From assembly GCF_900215205.1 (NCBI RefSeq), contig NZ_OBDY01000027.1, forward strand, positions 62,001 to 126,000: DNA of 64,000 nucleotides, given 5' to 3'. Numbering within the stretch: the first letter of the stretch is position 1; each line of letters begins with the position of its first letter. The notes beneath the pieces are model-generated. The model was not told where the DNA came from, ran no database searches, and saw only the letters and a program-made list of their open reading frames with translations. The position numbers and the translations under genes are program-made. This DNA is from Paractinoplanes atraurantiacus (GTDB lineage Bacteria; Actinomycetota; Actinomycetes; Mycobacteriales; Micromonosporaceae). Shown here in pieces: positions 58,701 to 64,000 of the stretch.

Positions 58701-58890
58701 GACAGTCCCGGAGGATCCGGGCGGCCCCCGTCCGTGGATCGGCCCAGCCCCAGAGACCCTCGGGGGAGGGCAAGCTCCGGTGGAGGATCACCCCGCCGAG
58801 GAGCCCGTCGAGCTCGGCGACGGCCGCCGGCTCGTACGCGTGGAAGACCTGGAGAGCGCCCCTCAGCGTGAGTGGAGACCCGTCGGCCAT
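55798..58890 (-). CDS. NACHT-domain STAND NTPase
   Basis: 1030 residues. An N-terminal helical domain (about 1-200; begins LTLRGALQVFHAYEPAAVAELDGLLGG) is followed by a NACHT NTPase: Walker A GHPGAGKS (310-317), Walker B VRVVLLDGLDELL, sensor region VVVTSRT, and the small Pro-containing stretch ARQPLLLLMLAIYW. Behind it lie winged-helix-like and helical repeats to the C-terminus. NACHT proteins are NLR-like switches; many bacterial ones defend against phage. No nuclease, protease or other effector domain is evident. It starts three bases upstream of the following mycothiol-type gene in the same operon. Confidence 0.88.
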   Translation of the reverse strand: MADGSPLTLRGALQVFHAYEPAAVAELDGLLGGVILHRSLPSPEGLWGWADPRTGAARILRDCLGRAAARLSGVRGFARLQLAAAVHTVAAASALVDALPRFEDHAVPRELDQSDVALFLEVYDTELPLPHGVPGFDRSGAVREWLRRVGELYSSRGLEFDVVDLYAKKCLTLAAVAPDFLAWSGSGTVTEPGRPQAALSRVEEMLRLMTAQAPEPAGGQPMAMRRANRDFLDQPIVSSDNDRYPEAMVFPTIQAGYVEPSYRLSVAGNATRPADDSWWAETPRLDDIDLMLTRYFASYSSHRQPLLVLGHPGAGKSMLTKILAARLPESSYTVVRVPLRRVTAGARLHQQIQEALDLSTHGRVEWHRLAAESAGTVRVVLLDGLDELLQASPVDRSAFLNEVMEFQRAEAAQDQPVMVVVTSRTIVADRFDIPPGTLIVKLEEFGDEQVARWLAAWQRANATGRLRMLSAEAALVRPELARQPLLLLMLAIYWADPDTPEPTAELSLATLYGLLLRSFAIREVRKGSPVAVRGDHLDRAAADHLHRLSVAAIGMFNRGRQDITEQELGEDLAALRAGGEERGRLPEEAGQRVLAEFFFVHAAEARTRVGRDGGLRRCYEFLHATFGEYLIAAYLKEVLIRIGDAAFGGRFEPRAPEDDLLFALLSHQVLAIRSPILEFAGELLGALPAADRENVTRTLRALIDGSQRRSDAGRHPLYRPTSESPVRRLATYSANLVLLRLALAGQEGLPVETLCEEQPEPLEWWRSTVTLWRAVLDAGSRQALLGTIAFDDGRIHLRPAEVGFPPEFADIQYARLTGDRATEQQLRLGAAVQGRLVYYIEGDDWTEMMVSWLTAATVLGHRHDPVYVLAKPPPGTPEPAITAVVDLVSAALRQQSWCWSAEFLRDLLQWVDETVGLVALTSTAVATAVYHHPELLQNVPALREAELYRSPAATTLLTAMALEAGRPDPWLTELCESLADEPEASAEAVAVSLVRRWRPPTQNLDRTAPHLIISLSPGPAPPHGSTTGAR

Positions 58891-58893
58891 GGG

Positions 58894-59520
58894 TCAGGAC
58901 AGGACGGGGAAGAGGTCGGTCGAGGCCCGGCCCGTGGTGGCCTCGATGAAGTCGATCGGTGGGGCTATCTGGGACAGGACGGCCGCGGTGTGGTGCAGGC
59001 TCTCGGCGGGGACGTCGGGCTCGAGGTCCAGGGCGCGCTGCACGTCGAGCAAATGGATGGTGGTTTCCAGGATGCCGATGCTGACCGCCTCTTCGAGGGG
59101 CATGACGGCGCGGCCGAAGTAGTTCACGCGGACCGGGCCCAGCTTGCGGGCGGCCTCGATGGCGGTGGGGCCGGTGGAGGCGAACTGGGTCACCAGCTGC
59201 TCGACGGTGTATTTGGTGGAGTCTTCCCGGCCGGCGCTGGCCACGTGGGAGCGCATGGTGTTGGCCACGCCGTCGGGGGCGTTGAACTCGGCCATCAGGG
59301 CGGCCGCGGAAGCGTGGGTGGCCGGGGCGTCGGTCACCCACTGCTCCACCAGCACGGCGAAGCCGAAGGGCCACTGGGCCGCGTGGGCCCACAGGTGGCG
59401 CACCGTCCAGTCGTCGAGGCGGGTCGGCTTGTCCCAGTCCGCGTCGTTCAGGGTGCGCCCGGTCGCCGCCCACACCGACCAGAGCGCGTCGAGCGTTGTC
59501 AGCCGATCATCGATGGTCAT
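58894..59520 (-). CDS. Mycothiol-dependent maleylpyruvate isomerase-like (DinB fold) protein
   Basis: 208 residues of the TIGR03083/MDMPI family: W-x8-DW region TRLDDWTVRHLWAHAAQWPFGFA with a likely metal His, and a second His in ILETTIHLLDVQRAL, the DinB-type three-His pattern. Actinobacterial members use mycothiol or bind metal; the substrate is unknown. It precedes the NACHT gene by 3 bp and probably shares its transcript. Confidence 0.85.
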   Translation of the reverse strand: MTIDDRLTTLDALWSVWAATGRTLNDADWDKPTRLDDWTVRHLWAHAAQWPFGFAVLVEQWVTDAPATHASAAALMAEFNAPDGVANTMRSHVASAGREDSTKYTVEQLVTQFASTGPTAIEAARKLGPVRVNYFGRAVMPLEEAVSIGILETTIHLLDVQRALDLEPDVPAESLHHTAAVLSQIAPPIDFIEATTGRASTDLFPVLS

Positions 59521-60115
59521 GACCCGACTCTACTGAGATCGGCGTCACACCTCGATCCCACACCCGTTCGACGGACAGCACCTTCTCACCCGCGACCCGC
59601 GACCCGCGACCCGCGACCCGCGACCCGCGACCCGCGACCCGCCGCCCCTGCCCCGCGCCCGCCGCCCTCCTTCCGCCGTCCGCCTTCCGCCGCCCGCGAC
59701 CTGCCGTCCGCCTTCCGCCGCCCGCGACCCACCACCCGCCGCCCTCCACCCGCGACCCACCACCCGCCGCCCGCCGTTCCGTCCGCTGTTCTCGCCTCCC
59801 TGGTAACCCACCTCGCCCGCGCCTTGCCCTCTGAGTTCGGGTGCCGGCTCGGCCCCGGCTTTCCCTCTCGTTCCGCCCGAAAGCTCGAGCATCGGACGCT
59901 CCACTGAGGCGGAAGGCTAGGTTCCTAGGATGCTCTAGGCGGTGGCTGCCGGACCACGGCTCGCGGACGCGACGGCGGCCGACCGCACTTGCCGACTGCC
60001 GCTGGGGGTCACTGGCTCTGGGCGGACCAGGGCTTCTGACGGGTGCCCGTGATGGCGTACGTCAGCAGGCTTTGAAGTGTCTTGAAGCTCGGCTCGCGAA
60101 AGGCAGGGGTGTGAC
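59521..60115. other. Intergenic region dominated by simple repeats
   Basis: 595 bp without a convincing gene. From 59585 to about 59800 it is almost purely C/G-rich, built from CCCGCGA units and degenerate CCGCC/CTTCCGCC units; the remainder carries the upstream region of the epoxide hydrolase gene. Strand bias (C on the plus strand) is strong. Confidence 0.7.
59589..59637. repeat. Heptanucleotide tandem repeat (CCCGCGA)x7
   Basis: Seven perfect direct copies of CCCGCGA, followed by degenerate copies and by CGCCCGCGACC-type variants up to about 59780. Confidence 0.9.
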
Positions 60116-61285
60116 ATGACCACGGAGGTACGGCCGTTCACCGTGCAGGTTTCCAAGGACGCGCTCGAGGATCTGCGGCGGCGGCTGGCGGCCACGCGGT
60201 GGCCTACCCGGGAGATCGTGGGGGACCGGTCGCAGGGGGTGCAGCTCGCGACCATAAGGGCGCTGCGGGAGTACTGGGCCACCGAATACGACGGCGGGCG
60301 GGTGGAGGAGCGGCTCAATGCTCTGCCGCAGTTCGTCACTGAGATCGACGGGGTGGACATTCACTTCGTGCACGTGCGGTCGGAGCATCCGGGGGCCCTG
60401 CCGCTGATCATGACGCATGGGTGGCCCGGGTCGGTGATCGAGATGCTGGACTCGGTCGGGCCGCTCACCGATCCCGCCGACGGCCGGGACGCGTTCCATC
60501 TGGTGTTGCCTTCGCTTCCGGGGTACGGATTCTCGGCTGAGCCGTCCGAAGCGGGGTGGGATCTGGTGCGGACGGCGCGGGCCTGGGCGGAGCTCATGCG
60601 GCGGCTCGGATACGACCGGTACGTGGCGCAGGGCGGTGACGTCGGCGCCGGGGTGACCGACGCGATGGGGCGGCTGGGGCCGGACGGGCTCGCCGGGATC
60701 CACACCAACCTGCTCGTGCCGGCGCTCAACGATCCGGCGTCGCTGCCGAACGGCACCGAGCCGGAACGGGCGGCCCTGGCGGCGATCAAGACGTTCCAGA
60801 GCAGCGGGAACGGCTACTTCGTGGAGATGGCGACGCGGCCGCAGACCATCGGGTACGCGTTGCAGGACTCGCCGGTCGCCCTGGCCGCCTGGATGATCGA
60901 CCACGACACGGACGCGTACTACAAGATCGCGCGGGCGTTCGTCGACGGTCAGCCCTCGGGCAACCTCACCCGCGATCACATCCTCGACAACATCACGGCG
61001 TACTGGCTGACCGGTACCGCTACGTCGGCGGCCCGCTCCTACTGGGAGGCGTACGGGCCGGACGCGCCCGCCGCCGGCCGCCGGCCGCTGCCGGATCCGC
61101 GGGTGCCGGTCGGGTTCAGCGCCTTCCCCGGGGAGATCTGGCGGACGCCGCGCAGCTGGGCCGAGAAGGCGTACCCGACGCTCAACTACTTCGGCGAAGC
61201 GGAGCGCGGTGGCCACTTCGCCGCGTGGGAGGAGCCGGAGCTGTTCGCGGCCCAGTTGCGGGCCGCGTTCCGGCCGTTGCGCTAA
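60116..61285 (+). CDS. Epoxide hydrolase (EHN-domain, alpha/beta hydrolase)
   Basis: 389 residues. An N-terminal EHN domain (EVRPFTVQVSKDALEDLRRRLAATRWP) precedes an alpha/beta-hydrolase core with the oxyanion motif HGWPGS, the nucleophile Asp175 in QGGDVGAGV and the C-terminal catalytic His in GGHFAAWEEP. Family members open epoxides with water; juvenile-hormone and microsomal epoxide hydrolases share this layout. The substrate is unknown. It overlaps the convergent serine hydrolase gene by 4 bp. Confidence 0.92.
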   Translation: MTTEVRPFTVQVSKDALEDLRRRLAATRWPTREIVGDRSQGVQLATIRALREYWATEYDGGRVEERLNALPQFVTEIDGVDIHFVHVRSEHPGALPLIMTHGWPGSVIEMLDSVGPLTDPADGRDAFHLVLPSLPGYGFSAEPSEAGWDLVRTARAWAELMRRLGYDRYVAQGGDVGAGVTDAMGRLGPDGLAGIHTNLLVPALNDPASLPNGTEPERAALAAIKTFQSSGNGYFVEMATRPQTIGYALQDSPVALAAWMIDHDTDAYYKIARAFVDGQPSGNLTRDHILDNITAYWLTGTATSAARSYWEAYGPDAPAAGRRPLPDPRVPVGFSAFPGEIWRTPRSWAEKAYPTLNYFGEAERGGHFAAWEEPELFAAQLRAAFRPLR

Positions 61286-62244
61286 GCGCTCAGCGCCCGG
61301 AGCAGGTCGCCGGCCTCCTTGTCCATGAGGCGCTGGGTGCTGCTGAGCAGGACCACGGCGGTGCGGTGTTCCGGGTCGAAGCCGGCGAACGAGGTGAAGC
61401 CCGAAGTGCCGCCGTTGTGCCACAACTGGGTCTGGCTGCCGAGGCGGGCATGCAGTCGGCGGCCCATCCAGCCCAGGTGGACCCAGGTGAAGGGGTTGAT
61501 CTGGTGCTTGACCGAGCGGGTCAGGTGGATGGCCGGGTCGTCCGGGTCGTCGAGCTGGCGGCGCAGGAAGGCCAGGAGGTCGGCGGCGGTGGAGTGCAGG
61601 GCGCCGGCGCCGGCCAGGTCGGCCAGATGCCAGGGCGGTGTCTCGCGGCCGCGGCGGGTGTGGCCCTGGACGAGAAGGGAGGGGTCGGGCTGGGGGAGGC
61701 CGGTCTTTTCGAGGACCAATTGGGTGTACGGGGTTCCGGCGCGCCGTGCGAGGGCGAGGCCGAGGAGGCCGGCGCCGAAGTTGGAGTAGCGGAAGCGTTT
61801 GCCGGGTGGGGCGGCCAGGCGGGTGCGGGCCAGGGCGGCCAGGAGCATGTCGGTGGTGCATCGGGCGTACGGGTCGGGGTCGTTCGGGTGCAGCAGCAGG
61901 CGCTTGAGCATGCCGGTGGGCAGGCGGGGGAGACCGGCGGTGTGGGTGGCGAGGTGCTGCAGGGTGATCTGTACGCCGTCACGGGAGGGCACGGAGGCGC
62001 CGGAGGGCAGCAGGCCGGCGAGGGGCTCGCCCAGTGAGACGGAACCGTCGACGGTCATCCGGGCCAGGGTGAGGGCGGTGAAGACTTTGGTGATGGAACC
62101 GATCTCGAAGACGTCGTCGGCGGTGACGCGGCCGGCGGAACGGATCTCGCTGTCGTCGCCGGAGAGGACGGCGACGACAACGCCCGCGCGGGTGCGGGCC
62201 AGGTCGTCGGCGGTCTGCTGAGCCAGGCTTCCAAGATCCGTCAT
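61282..62244 (-). CDS. Serine hydrolase (class C beta-lactamase/esterase family)
   Basis: 320 residues with the three active-site elements of the family: S-x-x-K in GSITKVF (Ser50, Lys53), Y-x-N in FRYSNFG and the HxG-like HNGGTSGF. No signal peptide is seen, so it is likely cytoplasmic and an esterase or peptidase rather than a beta-lactamase. It is downstream of the secreted repeat protein in the same orientation, beyond a strong hairpin. Confidence 0.88.
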   Translation of the reverse strand: MTDLGSLAQQTADDLARTRAGVVVAVLSGDDSEIRSAGRVTADDVFEIGSITKVFTALTLARMTVDGSVSLGEPLAGLLPSGASVPSRDGVQITLQHLATHTAGLPRLPTGMLKRLLLHPNDPDPYARCTTDMLLAALARTRLAAPPGKRFRYSNFGAGLLGLALARRAGTPYTQLVLEKTGLPQPDPSLLVQGHTRRGRETPPWHLADLAGAGALHSTAADLLAFLRRQLDDPDDPAIHLTRSVKHQINPFTWVHLGWMGRRLHARLGSQTQLWHNGGTSGFTSFAGFDPEHRTAVVLLSSTQRLMDKEAGDLLRALSA

Positions 62245-62271
62245 CGCTCCATGATGGTCGGCCCGGCAAAC

Positions 62272-62300
62272 GGCCCGCTGCCCGGGGCGGGCAGCGGGCC
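62272..62300 (-). terminator. Strong terminator hairpin
   Basis: A perfect 12-bp stem (GGCCCGCTGCCC / GGGCAGCGGGCC) with a 5-nt loop lies 24 bp after the stop of the secreted repeat protein on the minus strand and before the serine hydrolase start. No U-tract. Confidence 0.75.
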
Positions 62301-62324
62301 GGTACGGTGCCGGTGCGGCGTGCG

Positions 62325-63479
62325 TCAGACGGCCGGCGGGGCGGCCTCGACGGTCGCGGTGCCGGTCTCCACTGTGGCGGCACCGGTGTCCGCGGCCGCC
62401 GTGGTCTCGGCGCCGGTAGCTTCACCAGCGGTCGCGCCGGCGGCGGGAGCGGTGGCGGTCGCCTCACCGGCGGAGGGAGCCTCGGCGGTCGCCTCACCAG
62501 CGGCCGGAGCGGTGGCGGTGGCTTCGCCGGTGGTCACTTCGGTGGCCGGCGCCGCGGTCGCCTCGCCCGCGGTCACGTCGGTCGCGGTCTCCGTGCCGGT
62601 CGCGGTCTCAGCGCCAGTGGCGGTCTCGGTACCGGTCGCGGTCTCAGCGCCAGTGGCGGTCTCGGTACCGGTCGCGGTCTCAGCGCCGGTCGCGGTCTCG
62701 GTGCCAGTGGCGGTCTCCGTGCCGGGAGCGGTGTTCGCGCCGGTCGCGGTCTCCGTGCCGGCAGCGGTATCCGCGCCGGTGGTGGTCTCGGTTCCGGTCG
62801 CGGTGTCCGCGCCGGTGGTGGTCTCGGTGCCAGTGGCGGGTTCGGCGGCCGGCTCGGTAGCGGTCTCGTCCGACGCGCCGGGGGCAGTAGCGGTGTCCGT
62901 GCCGGTCGCGGTGTCCGTGCCGGTCGTGGTGTCCGCGCCGCTAGCGGTGTCCGTGCCGGTGGTCGTGTCCGTGCCGGTGGTCGTGTCCGTGCCGGTAGCG
63001 GTGTCGGTGGCGGCCGGCTCGGTGGCAGCGGGCTCGGTCGAGGCGGGTGTGGTCGTAGCGGGCTCGGAAGTGCCGGGCTCGGAACTGGCGGGCTGGGAGG
63101 TGCCGGGCTGGGAGGTGCCGGGCTGGGAAGTGGCCGGCTCGGTGGCGGTCGTGTCGGCCGGTGTGCCGGGCTGGGGTCCGCCGGGCTGGCCGGGCTGCTG
63201 GCCCGGCCACGGGGCGCCGGGGCCGCCGGAGCCGCCCATCGGCATGGGCCAGCTCGTGAGGCTGTTGAGGCCGGGCAGGCCGTCGATGGTGAAGATGGCG
63301 ATCACGATGCCGGAGATGCCGGACTTGTGTTCAGGAGGCGGGGCGTAGGCGCCGGCGGCGCTCGCCGTCGCGTCGTCGGGTTCGTTGGCGAGTGCGCCCT
63401 GTGCGGGGGCCAGGGCCATGGCCGCTCCGGTGAACAGGACCATGCCGGCCAAGGCCATACGGCGGCTTGTCTTACGCAT
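62325..63479 (-). CDS. Secreted Thr/Ala/Gly/Glu-repeat protein
   Basis: 384 residues. Signal peptide (MALAGMVLFTGAAMALAPAQGALA, probable cleavage after ALA), then a short conserved-looking segment EHKSGISGIVIAIFTIDGLPGLNSL, then a Pro/Gln-rich part and about 230 residues of low-complexity repeats of the form TGTETATGAETA and variants. No cell-wall sorting signal or C-terminal helix is seen. Such Thr-rich repeats are often glycosylated; the protein may be a surface spacer. GGGAGGA precedes the ATG, with a 7-bp hairpin immediately upstream. Confidence 0.8.
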   Translation of the reverse strand: MRKTSRRMALAGMVLFTGAAMALAPAQGALANEPDDATASAAGAYAPPPEHKSGISGIVIAIFTIDGLPGLNSLTSWPMPMGGSGGPGAPWPGQQPGQPGGPQPGTPADTTATEPATSQPGTSQPGTSQPASSEPGTSEPATTTPASTEPAATEPAATDTATGTDTTTGTDTTTGTDTASGADTTTGTDTATGTDTATAPGASDETATEPAAEPATGTETTTGADTATGTETTTGADTAAGTETATGANTAPGTETATGTETATGAETATGTETATGAETATGTETATGAETATGTETATDVTAGEATAAPATEVTTGEATATAPAAGEATAEAPSAGEATATAPAAGATAGEATGAETTAAADTGAATVETGTATVEAAPPAV

Positions 63480-63490
63480 TTCTTTTCCTC

Positions 63491-63512
63491 CCGGGTCTTC
63501 GTTACGACCCGG
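63491..63512 (-). promoter_or_regulatory. 5'-leader hairpin abutting the ribosome-binding site
   Basis: On the minus strand CCGGGTC-GTAACGAA-GACCCGG forms a perfect 7-bp stem with 8-nt loop; its 3' arm runs into the GGGAGGA ribosome-binding site of the secreted repeat protein, so it could influence translation. Confidence 0.4.
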
Positions 63513-63621
63513 TCAGCTCAACATATCTGCCGCATTCGAATACGGCGCTCCAACGGATTGGGTGGAAGTTTTTCCTGAGGCCGCTGAAACCATTGGTGAT
63601 AAACAAAAAGCGCCGGAAAAT

Positions 63622-64000
63622 TTAGGCTGCCGGGAGCTGCTCGATGTAGTCCTCGCACTCTTCGACATCGTCGCCGCCGCGCCTTTTCGCCCGGTACATC
63701 GCGGCATCGGCCCGCCGCACGATTTCCTGGAGATCGACGGCCGGTCCGCCGGCCACGCCGATGCTGAGGGTGGCCGGGCAATCGGGGAGCGCCCGCACCG
63801 CGTCGACCATTCTGCGGCCCATTTCGTAGGCCGTTCCGGTGTCCAGCCCGGGCAGCAGGACCGCGAACTCGTCGCCGCCCAGGCGGGCCACCAGGTCCTG
63901 GTCGCGGACGTTGGCGGTCAGGGCCGTCGCGATCGCCCGCAGCGCCGCGTCGCCCGCCTCGTGCCCGGCCGTGTCGTTGATCTGTTTGAACTTGTCGGTG
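63622..64000 (-). CDS. GGDEF-domain diguanylate cyclase, C-terminal part (5' end outside window)
   Basis: The visible 125 residues are the end of a GGDEF domain: DKFKQINDTAGHEAGD, the inhibitory I-site RDQD exactly five residues before the active-site GGDEF (RDQDLVARLGGDEF), and the final MYRAKRRGGDDVE. The intact GGDEF motif indicates synthesis of cyclic di-GMP from two GTP, with product inhibition at the I-site. Sensor domains, if any, lie beyond the right edge. Confidence 0.93.
   Translation of the reverse strand, partial: TDKFKQINDTAGHEAGDAALRAIATALTANVRDQDLVARLGGDEFAVLLPGLDTGTAYEMGRRMVDAVRALPDCPATLSIGVAGGPAVDLQEIVRRADAAMYRAKRRGGDDVEECEDYIEQLPAA

Noticed and set aside
63480..63620. ydaO-type c-di-AMP riboswitch upstream of the secreted repeat protein
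   Set aside because: A GGTCAGCTCA snippet resembles part of that riboswitch, but it is on the strand opposite to the gene and the remaining conserved elements are missing.

Overview
This 64 kb window is GC-rich chromosomal DNA from an actinobacterium. Several signs point to the Micromonosporaceae (Actinoplanes-like) or a close relative: very high GC, frequent GTG starts, many 4-bp ATGA/GTGA gene overlaps, leaderless -10/start arrangements, an IdeR/DmdR-type iron box, a mycothiol-dependent-type enzyme and actinobacterial Ser/Thr kinases. The genus is an inference; no rRNA or other marker is present. The window starts inside an MMPL transporter gene and ends inside a GGDEF (diguanylate cyclase) gene.

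Layout. 0-4.2 kb: MMPL transporter end, a two-component system and a UbiA-type prenyltransferase. 4.2-7.1 kb: a small toxin-antitoxin-like pair followed by an AAA ATPase and an HNH nuclease, a Septu (PtuA/PtuB)-like defence cassette. 7.0-11.0 kb: an iron/siderophore ABC importer (fused double permease and lipoprotein) with an iron box, plus an AraC regulator. 11.0-18.1 kb: a tightly overlapping six-gene operon encoding a membrane-anchored unknown protein, a ClpB-D2-like AAA+ protein, a radical-SAM protein, a zinc-ribbon/FHA protein, a PP2C phosphatase and a Ser/Thr kinase-like protein. The kinase N-terminus carries six regularly spaced PGTxRD motifs that fit a pThr-x-x-Asp FHA ligand. This is the best candidate for a little-described system. 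18.1-22.8 kb: MmyB-like regulator/aldo-keto reductase pair, methyltransferase, aroA and a GNAT acetyltransferase; two perfect DnaA boxes lie between aroA and the acetyltransferase gene.

22.8-36.2 kb: a pectin/uronate locus. A secreted PL11 rhamnogalacturonan lyase, uronate dehydrogenase, a sugar ABC importer, glucarate dehydratase, 5-dehydro-4-deoxyglucarate dehydratase and an alpha-ketoglutarate-semialdehyde-type dehydrogenase give the oxidative uronate route to 2-oxoglutarate. An IclR regulator and a perfect 18-bp palindrome in the divergent promoter are the likely control, and two unrecognised proteins sit in the same operon. 37-44 kb: a five-gene MoxR/vWA operon like E. coli yehL-yehM-yehP-yehQ, with the yehQ counterpart apparently split in two, ending in a 40-bp tandem repeat. 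44-46.3 kb: TDT-family transporter with divergent LysR. 46.3-50.2 kb: a lower-GC, poorly coding stretch with a hypothetical lipoprotein, a hypothetical membrane protein and a frameshifted phage-type endonuclease VII gene; it looks acquired and decaying. 50.2-53.8 kb: CitA/DcuS-type two-component system with a divergent dctA. 53.8-64 kb: PknB-like kinase, NACHT (STAND) NTPase, DinB-like enzyme, repeat-rich intergenic DNA, epoxide hydrolase, serine hydrolase, a secreted Thr/Ala-repeat protein and the GGDEF protein.

All functions are read from motifs and context by eye; no database search was run.
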